Part shown: piece by piece, positions 44,177 through 53,584 of the stretch | How the letters are laid out: every line of letters starts with the position of its first letter | Position numbering within the stretch: position 1 is the first letter of the stretch | DNA from: Sphingobacterium pedocola | GTDB lineage: Bacteria > Bacteroidota > Bacteroidia > Sphingobacteriales > Sphingobacteriaceae | Assembly (NCBI RefSeq): GCF_015209965.1 | Contig: NZ_MU158690.1 | Span: 1,192,115-1,256,114 of the forward strand | Direction of reading: 5' to 3' | Length of the DNA: 64,000 bases | Notes under the pieces: model-generated | Told to the model about the DNA's origin: nothing | What the model saw: the letters and a program-made list of their open reading frames with translations, nothing else | Database searches by the model: none | Made by a program: the position numbers and the translations under genes

Positions 44177-45031
44177 ATGAAGCTAATTTACAGCTGCATA
44201 GGGCGCTTCTTTTCCAATATATTGACACTTTCAGATATAGTCCGAATACCTCAAAGAATATTTTCGCCTGCCTCTAAAGGACATAGACTGGTAATGCCCG
44301 GCAGGTTTCTCTTGCTTACTACGATTTTTGTTTCAATGTTTAGTGACGCCCAGGCGCAGTCTGCTGGAGAGCGGACTGTCGCAACGGGTCAAAAGCTGAC
44401 GGACGTAAATATTACGTATAAATTCAGGTTTGACAGATATACCAATGAGCAGGCAATGCGTATTTATCCCTGGGCCGATCTGGAAAGATTTCCATTAATT
44501 GCCTACGATCTGGATTATTCAAGTACTCCGGATGTTGCGATCGGCGCTGCTCTTCCTGAGGAAGTAATGCTTATGCCTTTTCCAGTTGTAGACGCAGTCG
44601 GGAAAAGGGATATCGCCAGTCTTTCAAGCTTTCCGAAAGATAAACTTATCATACTGGATTTTTGGGCCACCTGGTGTTCGCCCTGTGTGGCATCCATGGA
44701 AAAGTGGAATACCTATCTCAAAGAGATTGGTAGCGAAATCATGGTTTTTGGTGTTATGCTCGATTACGATTACAAGGCTCAGGGATTTGGACAGGACCGA
44801 AACTGGCAGATACCGATCGTATTTGGTCCGCAGGCGTATATCATGAACAGTTTCTTTTTTGACAGACAGGCGGTAAGCCGGATAGTCTGGATAAAAGACG
44901 GCCGGCTTATCGCTATTACGGGAACCGAGGGTTATGACCTGCAGCTCATCAGAGACGTGATAGCGGGTAAAGATGTAGATATCCCAACGGTATCTGACTG
45001 GACATATACACAAAAAGCCAACAAACGATGA
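44177..45031 (+). CDS. TlpA-like thiol-disulfide oxidoreductase coupled to SusC
   Basis: Periplasmic thioredoxin-fold protein. The frame begins at ATG 44177, but ATG 44294 (MPGRFLLLTTIFVSMF) gives a normal signal peptide ending DAQAQ, so the true start may be the latter. After about 80 residues of unknown sequence comes the TlpA domain with LIILDFWATWCSPCVASMEKW (active site CSPC), near residue 172 counted from 44177. The ATGA overlap with susC (4 bp) indicates translational coupling. It probably keeps cysteines of the uptake system or its ligand reduced, by analogy with TlpA; substrate unknown. Confidence 0.8.
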   Translation: MKLIYSCIGRFFSNILTLSDIVRIPQRIFSPASKGHRLVMPGRFLLLTTIFVSMFSDAQAQSAGERTVATGQKLTDVNITYKFRFDRYTNEQAMRIYPWADLERFPLIAYDLDYSSTPDVAIGAALPEEVMLMPFPVVDAVGKRDIASLSSFPKDKLIILDFWATWCSPCVASMEKWNTYLKEIGSEIMVFGVMLDYDYKAQGFGQDRNWQIPIVFGPQAYIMNSFFFDRQAVSRIVWIKDGRLIAITGTEGYDLQLIRDVIAGKDVDIPTVSDWTYTQKANKR

Positions 45032-48000
45032 AAAAAATACTATTTACGCTATACTGTGCTATTATTGCACTTTCGGCAGCACAGGCACAACTCTCAGGCC
45101 ATGTGCTGGATATAAATGGAGCGGCGTTGCCTGGAGTAACGGTCTCTACACTTCGGGGGAAACAATCTGTACTAACGGATGCTGAAGGAAATTTTGCATT
45201 CGATCATGTCAGTCTTCCAGACTCGCTCTCGGTACGTTATCTAGGCTATCATCCCCGCACGGTAGAACTGACCCAGGGTAGGGATATGCTAAAAATTAAT
45301 CTCGAGAAGGACGGACGATTTATAGAGGAAGTGGAAATTATCAATACCGGTTTTTATCAGATTCCGAAGGAACGCGCTACAGGGGCGTTTACCCAGGTCA
45401 ATAATGAACTGCTCAACCGGTCGGTAGGGGGTAATATCCTGCAGCGTTTAGAAGGTATCGCCTCCGGCGTGCAGTTCGTTAATCCCGGAGGTACCAATGC
45501 CTCGGATATCCGGGTGCGGGGGCTGGCAACAATACAGTCCGATGCTTCGCCGTTGATCGTGGTCGATAATTTTCCCTATGAAGGCGATATTACCTCGATC
45601 AATCCCAATGATATCCAGAACGTCACCATATTAAAGGATGCTGCAGCATCCTCAATTTGGGGTGCGAGAGCCGGGAACGGCGTAATTGTTATAACGACGA
45701 AGCAGGGTCGTTATAACCAAAAAGGCCAGCTGTCGCTGAACAGTAATGTGACGATTGGAGGCAAACCCGATTTTATGTACAGCCGTAACCGCCTGCCGAG
45801 CGCAATAGTAATGGAGGTCGAAAAACAAAAGTACGAGCACGGAGGATACTATATACAAAATGCGCAACAGGTGCCATTTCCAGAATATGTGGAGATGTTG
45901 ATCGCACTGGATAACGGATCGTTAGATCCCGAAGAATTTGCTCAGCGGGAAGCAATCATGAAGGAGACCGAAGTGCGTGAGGAAGCATTAAAATACCTCT
46001 ATCAGCCCTCCATCTACCAGCAATATGCACTAAATTCAAGGGGAGGGGGAGATAGGTTTACCTATTACCTTTCTGGCGGTTACGATAGGAACAGGGAGGA
46101 CGTGATTGGTAACGGTGGCAGCCGGATGAACCTGAACATCCATAATACCTTTAAACCGTTTAAAAACCTTGAAATTGGTACGGCTATATGGTACAGTGAA
46201 CAACGCGTACAGAATAATGGTTTGACACTTCAGGATCTTCGCGGCGATGCAACACATGTAGGGCTTTCTCCCTACAGCAGATTGCAGGATGAAGAAGGCA
46301 ATGCGCTGGCCATTGTTAAAGACTACCGGCAGACCTATATCGATAATGCTGAAGCGGAGGGCCTATTGGATTGGGCGTACCGCCCATTGGATGAACATGA
46401 TCTGATAGACCGACGAGGCAGGCGGGACGAACTTCGTGCGAACGCAAATCTAAAATTCGACTTTCTGCATTACTTTAATTTAAATGCGACATATCAATAT
46501 ATCAAGGGCAATAATCAGCAAACGGTAGAATATGATAAGGACAGCTATTACGTACGCGATTTAGTCAACAGGTTTACACAGCCTGACGGCAGTCTGGTTA
46601 TTCCCCGTTTAGGTGTTTATCAACAGTTAAATTCGAGCCTGTCCGCAAGTCATTCCGGACGTGCTCAACTGAACTATGCACGACATATCGGTCAGGATCA
46701 TCAGTTTATTGGCTTGGCCGGAGGAGAGATCCGTGAGTTTGTGCAGAACACATTGCCGGGCCATACCCTGTACGGCTATGACGCGGAGTTAATGACAGGT
46801 AGTACGAACTATAACTATACGCAAAATTACACGGTAAGGCCAAGCGGCCGTTCACGTATCACAGCACCGTCTTTTGTAAAGCAACGCTATATAGACCGCT
46901 ATCTGTCCTATTTTGGAAACGCCAGCTACACCTTTAAGGAGCGGTATATCTTATCCGGTTCGCTACGTTGGGACGGTTCCAATCTTTTCGGTGTGAAGAC
47001 TAATCAAAAGGGAACGCCCCTATGGTCACTCGGTGGAAGTTGGGACATAAGCAAAGAGCACTGGTTTTCATTGCAGGAAGTGGATTATCTTAGGGTAAGG
47101 GCGACCTATGGAAGTGCAGGGAATGTAAATAAATCCGTCAGTGCCTATCCGACCATACGCCATTTTTCGAATGATTGGATAACCGGCTTTAACAATGCAG
47201 ATGTTAGGACAATAGGAAACCCGTCGCTGCGCTGGGAAAGGGTAAATACAGTCAATATCGGGACTGATTTTGAAATGCTGAAAGGTCGCGTTTCGGGTAA
47301 TATTGACTATTTTACGAAGAAATCCACAGATCTGATCGGTGCAGACCTGCTGCCGCCCAGTACCGGGATAATTACAGGCGGGACAGCTATAAATTCCAAC
47401 CTCGTCAATTACGCCGATCTGAGAACACGGGGTGTGGACATACAGCTCCGGAGCGTAAACCTCACAGGTACTCTCAACTGGAATACGACGGTGCTTGTGA
47501 ACTATGTCTCAAATAAGGTAACCAATTATAAGGCAAATGAAAGTACCGCATTGTACAGTTATTTTGATTCACCGGCTACGCCCGTCGTGGGAAGCAGTAG
47601 AGATGTCGTCTATTCCATTCCATGGCAGGGGCTAAGCCCTGAAAATGGCTATCCGCTGGTATCTCTCGACGGAAATGAAAGTCAGGATTACCGTACATAC
47701 TATCTCGGACTTGTTAGAGATGATCTGGTGGTATCCGGTGTCCGTATCCCCCCTTTTTACGGTTCAATGCGAAATACGGTATCGTTTAAGGGGGTCGCAC
47801 TCGACCTGATGCTGAGCTGGAAAGGAGGATATGTTTTTCGAAGATCATCGATAAGCTCCGGTAATGAATACAGTTCATTATATCACATGGACTACCTTAA
47901 ACGTTGGCGTACTCCGGGCGATGAAATATGGACAGATGTTCCAGCCGCGCGCGAAATCGGAGAGACGGAAGCTTATGCAAGCAGTATATATAAGGATTCG

Positions 48001-48234
48001 GAGGCGCTGGTGGTCAAAGGTAACCATGTGCGCCTTCAGGATGTGAATCTCTCTTATCGTATCCGGCCGTCCAGGTTACAATCTTTGGGAATTAAAGAGA
48101 TCAGGCTATATGCTTATGCACGGAACCTGGGCGTAATCTGGAAGACCAATAAGCTCGGTATCGACCCGGATTATGTTGATGTAGAATATTCGGCGCCCCG
48201 GAATTATTCTATCGGAATAAATATGGACTTTTAA
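45028..48234 (+). CDS. SusC/RagA-family TonB-linked outer-membrane transporter (second locus)
   Basis: Outer-membrane importer of 1068 aa. Signal peptide to ...SAAQAQ, regulatory-like domain (VLDINGAALPGVTVSTLRGK), plug with DIRVRGLATIQSDASPLIVV and SSIWGARAGNGVIVITTKQG, and a barrel ending YSIGINMDF. The FIEEVEIINTGFYQIPKERAT linker is typical of SusC proteins regulated by ECF sigma/FecR pairs. The TlpA-like gene overlaps it and susD follows after 12 bp. The substrate is not predictable from the sequence. Confidence 0.95.
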   Translation: MKKILFTLYCAIIALSAAQAQLSGHVLDINGAALPGVTVSTLRGKQSVLTDAEGNFAFDHVSLPDSLSVRYLGYHPRTVELTQGRDMLKINLEKDGRFIEEVEIINTGFYQIPKERATGAFTQVNNELLNRSVGGNILQRLEGIASGVQFVNPGGTNASDIRVRGLATIQSDASPLIVVDNFPYEGDITSINPNDIQNVTILKDAAASSIWGARAGNGVIVITTKQGRYNQKGQLSLNSNVTIGGKPDFMYSRNRLPSAIVMEVEKQKYEHGGYYIQNAQQVPFPEYVEMLIALDNGSLDPEEFAQREAIMKETEVREEALKYLYQPSIYQQYALNSRGGGDRFTYYLSGGYDRNREDVIGNGGSRMNLNIHNTFKPFKNLEIGTAIWYSEQRVQNNGLTLQDLRGDATHVGLSPYSRLQDEEGNALAIVKDYRQTYIDNAEAEGLLDWAYRPLDEHDLIDRRGRRDELRANANLKFDFLHYFNLNATYQYIKGNNQQTVEYDKDSYYVRDLVNRFTQPDGSLVIPRLGVYQQLNSSLSASHSGRAQLNYARHIGQDHQFIGLAGGEIREFVQNTLPGHTLYGYDAELMTGSTNYNYTQNYTVRPSGRSRITAPSFVKQRYIDRYLSYFGNASYTFKERYILSGSLRWDGSNLFGVKTNQKGTPLWSLGGSWDISKEHWFSLQEVDYLRVRATYGSAGNVNKSVSAYPTIRHFSNDWITGFNNADVRTIGNPSLRWERVNTVNIGTDFEMLKGRVSGNIDYFTKKSTDLIGADLLPPSTGIITGGTAINSNLVNYADLRTRGVDIQLRSVNLTGTLNWNTTVLVNYVSNKVTNYKANESTALYSYFDSPATPVVGSSRDVVYSIPWQGLSPENGYPLVSLDGNESQDYRTYYLGLVRDDLVVSGVRIPPFYGSMRNTVSFKGVALDLMLSWKGGYVFRRSSISSGNEYSSLYHMDYLKRWRTPGDEIWTDVPAAREIGETEAYASSIYKDSEALVVKGNHVRLQDVNLSYRIRPSRLQSLGIKEIRLYAYARNLGVIWKTNKLGIDPDYVDVEYSAPRNYSIGINMDF

Positions 48235-48246
48235 ATAAAGTAGACG

Positions 48247-49608
48247 ATGAATACGATAAAACGATATTTTAAAACCCTGTTATTGCTTTTTTCATTGACA
48301 GGATGTGGAAAGGAATTTCTGGATATAAAGAGAAATTCCAATCAGGTTGTTCCCAAAAATATATCTGATTACCAGGCACTATTGGATTATAATCCGGTAA
48401 TGAATAATGCGGGTTCTTTTGAACTGGTCTGTTTGGGTACTGATGAATATACGCTACCCGGAAAAACCTGGGAAACAGCTAGCCCTGTGTACTACACACA
48501 CGTGAAAAATGGATATATATGGGCAGATGATGTATATGAAGGAAAGGAAGTAAATGACTGGAATTGGGCATATCAACGGATTATGTACGCAAATTTAGCA
48601 CTGGATGTGGATAAGCTTGAGGTTTCACCGGATCAGGAGAATAATCGCAACAATGTCAGGGGGCAGGCGATGTTCCACCGCGCATTTACGTTTTACCAGT
48701 TGGTACAGGCTTTCTGTAAACCTTTTAACCCCGGTAGTGCCGAAACCGATCCGGGAATACCTCTGAGGTTGGATTATGATGTTTCTGTTACTGTTGATCG
48801 AGGAACTTTGAAGGAAGTCTACGCACAAATATTACAAGACCTGACTACCGCGGTTGATCTACTTCCGGATTTCCAGGAAAATAATTACCGGCCTTCAAGA
48901 CTTGCTACTTATGCTTTACTCGCAAGGGTATATCGGGAAATGGATAGATGGGATGAGGCTCTTGCCAGTGTACAATATGTGCTGGAAAGGAAACTTGATT
49001 TATTAAATTTTAACGACTTTGACGATGCCGGTCTTTATTCTTTTGAAAATATGAATCGAGGACTGTTAAATCCTGAAATTCTCTTCTATTGCCATACTTC
49101 GGCAGGTTATATACAAAGTAATGGCGTGGTGACAGAAGAATTTATTAACAAATACAAAGATCATGATCTAAGAAAATATCTCTTTTTCAAAGACGATAAA
49201 AAATTCTATGGTTCCTATGCTGGATTTAATTATTTTACGGGACTTGCGGTTGATGAGGTATTGCTTATCAGGGCAGAATGTCTGGCAAGAAAAGGAAATT
49301 TTAAAGCCGCTGCTGAGGATTTGGGCCGTCTTTTGTCGCATCGTTATGAAACAGACAAAGTGCCTGCAATAGCAGAAGACCTGACGACGCTTCAGTTGAT
49401 AAAAGAAGAGCGGATAAAGGAATTGTATCTCCGTGGTACAAGGTGGAGCGATATCCGTAAGGCTAATCTTACTAAGGAAACAGAAATTATGCTGAAGAGA
49501 GATATAAACGGAGCGATTTACACCCTATTGCCCAATGATGATAAATGGGTATGGCCTATTCCGGACAATGAATTAAGATCAACAAGTGTGCTGCAAAATC
49601 CCCGTTAG
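48247..49608 (+). CDS. SusD/RagB-family lipoprotein (second locus)
   Basis: Surface lipoprotein partner of the 45028 transporter, 453 aa. The lipobox is ...FSLTGCGKEFLDI. Typical blocks are NWAYQRIMYANLALD near the N-terminus and IKEERIKELYLRGTRWSDIRK near the C-terminus, followed by the WVWPIPDNEL end. It is smaller than the first SusD, but within the family range. A strong hairpin terminates the operon. Confidence 0.95.
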   Translation: MNTIKRYFKTLLLLFSLTGCGKEFLDIKRNSNQVVPKNISDYQALLDYNPVMNNAGSFELVCLGTDEYTLPGKTWETASPVYYTHVKNGYIWADDVYEGKEVNDWNWAYQRIMYANLALDVDKLEVSPDQENNRNNVRGQAMFHRAFTFYQLVQAFCKPFNPGSAETDPGIPLRLDYDVSVTVDRGTLKEVYAQILQDLTTAVDLLPDFQENNYRPSRLATYALLARVYREMDRWDEALASVQYVLERKLDLLNFNDFDDAGLYSFENMNRGLLNPEILFYCHTSAGYIQSNGVVTEEFINKYKDHDLRKYLFFKDDKKFYGSYAGFNYFTGLAVDEVLLIRAECLARKGNFKAAAEDLGRLLSHRYETDKVPAIAEDLTTLQLIKEERIKELYLRGTRWSDIRKANLTKETEIMLKRDINGAIYTLLPNDDKWVWPIPDNELRSTSVLQNPR

Positions 49609-49643
49609 TCAATCCCTTAGAAATTTTAAGGCACCAAAAGGTA

Positions 49644-49673
49644 GAATGGTGGACAAAAATATGTCCACCATTC
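49644..49673. terminator. Hairpin between SusD and the convergent DUF6520 gene
   Basis: A perfect 12-bp stem GAATGGTGGACA/TGTCCACCATTC with an A/T-rich 6-nt loop lies between convergent genes. T-tracts are short, so it is called on stem strength and position. Confidence 0.65.
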
Positions 49674-49717
49674 CATTCGGCATTACCGCAATTATCTATT
49701 CGGATTAATTTGTAAGA

Positions 49718-50071
49718 TTAAGACTGGGGAGTCCTGAATACCGGTGTTCCCAAGTCTATGTCTTCCTCGTCTGCTAAATCCTGAGCTTGTGCTACAGTGG
49801 TGATAGGACCGGTATAATCTTTCCTGTCAATAGGAATAGCACACATTTCACCGTTATTTAGTGAACAGGGGCCACTCGGACCACTTGGTAGTGCGGCTCC
49901 AATCGCAAGATTACTGGGCTCATCATGAGGTTCATCTTCATCGATCACCGTTACCTGATACCACTGCGGCGCTAATCTGCTTTCTAAATTGGTCCAGGAA
50001 ATTGCAAACAAACCTGCCGCTGCGAAAGCGAAGATGCCTAGCTTGTCGAAGTTTTTAAATATATTTTTCAT
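49718..50071 (-). CDS. DUF6520 small exported protein
   Basis: 117-aa secreted peptide with an N-terminal MKNIFKNFDKLGIFAFAAAGLFAIS signal segment and a short acidic mature part with two cysteines (GPCSLNNGEMCAIPID). The start and the Cys pair fit DUF6520, a family of small Bacteroidota exported peptides often found beside MauE/DoxX and thioredoxin genes. The role is unknown. It shares the AIGAALP heptapeptide with the TlpA-like protein upstream, perhaps by chance. Confidence 0.65.
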   Translation of the reverse strand: MKNIFKNFDKLGIFAFAAAGLFAISWTNLESRLAPQWYQVTVIDEDEPHDEPSNLAIGAALPSGPSGPCSLNNGEMCAIPIDRKDYTGPITTVAQAQDLADEEDIDLGTPVFRTPQS

Positions 50072-50219
50072 AATAAAATAATTTTAAAACATGTTGTTGT
50101 GTTTTGATTTCATCAGGTCCATCGCATGACCTGCTCCTTGACATTCTAAAAGCTTTTGTCAGAAAGAGTATTCTTTATAGTTTCGCAGGGTAAGCTTTGT
50201 CCCTGCTCACTCAGTTCAT

Positions 50220-50687
50220 TCACGCTGAGGCAGTACCCTCCTTCCTGCTGGCTTGGGAAGAGAGGTCTTCTTCCTGCTTGCTTCTATAGGATAATGCCAA
50301 AGCTGTTATACCTGGTATAATAAATGCAAGGTTGAAAAGAATATGGTTGCCGAATCCGTATTGAGTAAGGATACCTGCGCATATACAGACTTCACCAATG
50401 ACACCCTGCCAGGCAAGTACAAGATATAAGGTGAATATGCCAGATAATATAACGGAAAATACTAGTCCGCGTTTTGCGGTTTTCGTGTTAATCAGCATAA
50501 AGATTAAAGTCAGTTCGATAAATGGAATTAGCCAAAATAGGATTTCGCCGACCCAGTTCGCAAAAGGTTGCATGTGCATTTCCTCACGACTTGTATTCCA
50601 ATTATAGAGCTTGATGACGGCAGCATATCCCCACAAAATAATAAACGCGTACCGTGCTATCTGCTTTATGTATTTTTGTGCTTTCAT
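50220..50687 (-). CDS. MauE/DoxX-family redox-associated membrane protein
   Basis: 155-aa protein with four membrane segments: YAFIILWGYAAVIKLYNW, ILFWLIPFIELTLIFMLI, LVFSVILSGIFTLYLVLAW and ILFNLAFIIPGITALAL. A CxC pair (GEVCICAG) follows the third. This matches MauE-like proteins, which assist disulfide handling in the membrane. It is transcribed towards the DUF6520 gene (148-bp gap), forming a likely redox unit with the TlpA-like protein. Confidence 0.8.
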   Translation of the reverse strand: MKAQKYIKQIARYAFIILWGYAAVIKLYNWNTSREEMHMQPFANWVGEILFWLIPFIELTLIFMLINTKTAKRGLVFSVILSGIFTLYLVLAWQGVIGEVCICAGILTQYGFGNHILFNLAFIIPGITALALSYRSKQEEDLSSQASRKEGTASA

Positions 50688-51173
50688 TTTTTTTAAAATT
50701 TATTCTATTCTCCGTTACTGGATTTCAAACTTCTTATGCAAATTTATCAGGTCTGATCTAGAGCGACTTGTGTCATTGATACACATTTTCTCATTTATGA
50801 ATTTTATTTTTTATCTGCTCGAATCGCTTATTTTCGCTGCCAGTACCGCAGGGCTTTGTAATACTTCCGGTGATCGTGATTGGCGCTTTTAACTGCGATG
50901 TCTTTTCAGTAAAGTCAATACAGATCTGTGTTGATATTTATATTCAACATATTGAAAATCAGATATTTAATTTCTTTTTTTTGTTGTTTTTGTCGTATCT
51001 TTGATTTAATTAATACAATTATTTCATTGCTATCTATATATAGCTGTCATAAGTAGAGGAATTGTACCGCCTGAAAAAGTGCTTATTTTATAAGTTCCTG
51101 TTTTTCAGTTAAATAATTTATACCTTTTTTATGTTGGCTCTATAAATCAAGGTGCAGACATAAACCCTATGAT
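50688..51173. other. Divergent control region upstream of the ECF sigma gene
   Basis: About 490 bp between the MauE-like gene start and the sigma factor start. It contains a T-rich tract and a -7 element TATCTTTG at 50996-51003. The reading frame 50611-50892 is not protein-like. Confidence 0.45.
50996..51003 (+). promoter_or_regulatory. -7 element upstream of the ECF sigma gene
   Basis: TATCTTTG matches TAnnTTTG and follows a T/G-rich tract. It lies 170 bp before the sigma factor ATG, so a long leader would result. Confidence 0.4.
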
Positions 51174-51701
51174 ATGGATAAAGAACCTTTTAACAGATTG
51201 ACGGACGAGCCTGATCTCGCTTTGCGGCTCATCATGGAAAAGCATGGTGAGCAATTAACGAAGTGGATCAGAAATTTTATACCCCATAATGACGAACTGG
51301 TCAAGGATGCTGTACAGGAAACACTTATCGTGCTATGGTCAGATGCCGACAAGGTTGCTACGGCAAAGGACCCCTTTATGTGGATGATGGTGATTGCCAA
51401 AAACGTATCCCTGAGCAAGCTTCGTCGTGAACACCAAGATCGAAGGGTACCGCTGGAAGAGATCGAAAACCTATCGTGTAACATTCAGGCGGATACCGAG
51501 CTGAACTATAAGGACACGGTAGATGATATTGTATTAAATGCGAGTAAACTTACCCCTAGGGAGCAGGAGATTCTGATCGGCTCTAAACTGCATGGAATGG
51601 AAAATAAGGAACTCGAAAAGAAACATGGCTTAGCCCCACAACGTGTCAGAAACCTACTGAGTTCCGGACTGAAGAAGATCAGACAGCTTCTTAAGGACTA
51701 G
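51174..51701 (+). CDS. ECF RNA polymerase sigma factor (FecI-like)
   Basis: 175-aa sigma-70 family factor of the Bacteroidota FecI-type. Region 2 includes DELVKDAVQETLIVLWSDAD and PFMWMMVIAKNVSLSKLR. Region 4 includes LTPREQEILIGSKLHGMENK and the helix-turn-helix ending LAPQRVRNLLSSGLKKIRQL. It is followed by FecR after 41 bp. Such pairs usually control a nearby SusC-type receptor, here probably the 44.2-49.6 kb locus. Confidence 0.9.
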   Translation: MDKEPFNRLTDEPDLALRLIMEKHGEQLTKWIRNFIPHNDELVKDAVQETLIVLWSDADKVATAKDPFMWMMVIAKNVSLSKLRREHQDRRVPLEEIENLSCNIQADTELNYKDTVDDIVLNASKLTPREQEILIGSKLHGMENKELEKKHGLAPQRVRNLLSSGLKKIRQLLKD

Positions 51702-51742
51702 CGGTGGCAATTTAATTATAGTAGTGTATTAGAATTATCAAA

Positions 51743-53080
51743 ATGGAACATAATGAAATAAATATCAAGGAATTGATCAGGAAGCAGATACTGGGACAGC
51801 TCGATGCCGAGGAGGCTGCTTTACTGGAAAGGGAAAAGGTGCGCTATTCGGAAGAGGAATACGACGGGATGATCATAGAAGAATTGCGGCAGTTGGAAGG
51901 ACAGTTGCCCCCGGATCCGTTGGATGATTGGGAACCCGACTTTGAGCATATCATACGCAGGGGAAATGAGCTGCGTAGCAAGCGACGGCGAAACCTGTAT
52001 ATGGAATGGGGGGCAGCGGTAGCGATGTGGCTTATGATCGGCGGCACGGTAGTCTACCTTTTTGCTACAAAGCAAGAAATCAAGGATATATTACTGCTGG
52101 ATGTAGCCTGCGGGCATCTGGAGGGCAATACCGAGATTCCGGTCCTAGAATCCAGTTGTGTGGTACTCCTGGGTGATTCGACGTTGATTCGGGTTGATCA
52201 GGATCAGTTTGGAATAATCCAACAAATTGGCGATCTGGTGATCAGCCGTACCGATGCGGGACTGCTGCGTCTGAAAAGGAACGCCATGGATGGGCAGGAG
52301 GCACCCTCTACTATAAAAGATGTCATGATCTATACGGGTGCCCGGCAGCAATGTGTAATGGAACTGGAAGATGGTACGCTGGTTCGTTTAAATGCGCAAT
52401 CGTATATACGGTATCCGCTCCTCAAAAAAGATAGCTTATCCATCGGTTTTTCGGGCGAAGCATATGTGCAGGCCCTTGGCGACGATGATGGCAGGCCTCT
52501 GGCAATAGCTACACGCAACGGCAAGGTAACTGTTCAGGAAGGCGATTTTGTGGTTAGATCGACGGAAGATTATACGAAGGCGGTACTGAATACCGGAGAG
52601 CTCGATCTGTATTCCTATAAACTTAAGGAAGCGGTTACCTTGCGGTGTACTAACGACTTTGGAATGATCTCGCCGAGTGCAAACTCGCCGAAGCAAGCAC
52701 CCCGGGATTCACTTATTTCTGCATCTAATGTAGATTTTGAGGTCGCTAAGATGTGGACGAAGGTCGTACGTACCTATGAAGATATCCCCCTTCGGGCATT
52801 TGTCGATGAGATGAGCCGGTGGGAGGGATTCACGATCAAGGACTGGCAATGTGTACCGAAGGATAAGAAGATCAATGTGTCGGTATGTTATCTTAATGAT
52901 CGGAAAGAAGTATATGCTGCCATTCGCAAAGCGGGGGTCTTATTGTATGAAGAGAAGGGAATGATCAGTTTCTGTGCAGAGGATAACAACCGCCGGATGG
53001 TCTTTAAGGAATGGAATAGCGGGGATAAATCGTACACAAGCCATAAATTAGAAGGGGGTGTGCAGGATGAGTGGAGATAA
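51743..53080 (+). CDS. FecR-family anti-sigma factor
   Basis: Membrane anti-sigma factor of 445 aa. The cytoplasmic N-terminus (residues 1-85) probably binds the sigma factor. One membrane segment lies at about 90-108 (WGAAVAMWLMIGGTVVYLF). The FecR domain follows, with YTGARQQCVMELEDGTLVRL and ATRNGKVTVQEGDFVV. The C-terminal DUF4974 domain (about 345-425) starts with DIPLRAFVDEMSRWEGF. It receives the signal from a SusC plug and releases the sigma factor. Confidence 0.85.
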   Translation: MEHNEINIKELIRKQILGQLDAEEAALLEREKVRYSEEEYDGMIIEELRQLEGQLPPDPLDDWEPDFEHIIRRGNELRSKRRRNLYMEWGAAVAMWLMIGGTVVYLFATKQEIKDILLLDVACGHLEGNTEIPVLESSCVVLLGDSTLIRVDQDQFGIIQQIGDLVISRTDAGLLRLKRNAMDGQEAPSTIKDVMIYTGARQQCVMELEDGTLVRLNAQSYIRYPLLKKDSLSIGFSGEAYVQALGDDDGRPLAIATRNGKVTVQEGDFVVRSTEDYTKAVLNTGELDLYSYKLKEAVTLRCTNDFGMISPSANSPKQAPRDSLISASNVDFEVAKMWTKVVRTYEDIPLRAFVDEMSRWEGFTIKDWQCVPKDKKINVSVCYLNDRKEVYAAIRKAGVLLYEEKGMISFCAEDNNRRMVFKEWNSGDKSYTSHKLEGGVQDEWR

Positions 53081-53372
53081 AGAAGTTTTAAGCAATGTTG
53101 CCGGTTGTGACCTCGAAGTCAATGAGGCCGCAGAGCGCACGAAATGCCGGGCGACCGGAAAAGTAACCTTTAACTCAAAGGCCGAGGCGGTATTCTTTAT
53201 TTACTGGCTGAAGTACCGGTTTAAGCACCGGCCACGTCGTGCCGATGGTGGACACCGAAAAAGAAGGAGCTTGGCTCGGCCTAAGCAGCGCCGCGCATAC
53301 TATTGCCCGCATTGTGAGGGATATCACCTTACCAAATGGACGGAGGGGGAGTACCATAGAAGCAGATGGTGA
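53067..53372 (+). CDS. Small basic protein with CxxC zinc-ribbon-like motif
   Basis: Not a named family. ATG 53067 (MSGDKEVLSN) is preferred to the GTG at 53058 because a purine-rich AGGGGG lies upstream. It overlaps the end of FecR by 14 bp. The 101-aa protein has an Arg/Lys-rich central part (HRPRRADGGHRKRRSLARPK) and a YYCPHCEGYHLTKW ending with CxxC...H, a motif shared by small Bacteroidota proteins thought to bind zinc or nucleic acid. Probably translationally coupled to FecR. Confidence 0.55.
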   Translation: MSGDKEVLSNVAGCDLEVNEAAERTKCRATGKVTFNSKAEAVFFIYWLKYRFKHRPRRADGGHRKRRSLARPKQRRAYYCPHCEGYHLTKWTEGEYHRSRW

Positions 53373-53584
53373 TTATACGCTTAGGAATAGCTTGGAAAGG
53401 AAGAGGTTCATGATGGATTTTTTGTTGTTTGACCGTGGTGGGGTAGCGAAGGGTTATTTTAAAGGGTAAAAAAATGGCTGTATAAAGCTGAAGCCAAATT
53501 ATAGAGGCATATTATTGTAGGTTTTAAGATGTTTATCGATTATTTTTGTAAGGTTTGGAAAGCTTAATTATTAATATGTTCTAA

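Noticed and set aside
50611..50892. 93-codon + strand frame before the sigma factor
   Set aside because: Covers the start of the MauE-like gene in antisense and AT-rich leader; no signal or domain.
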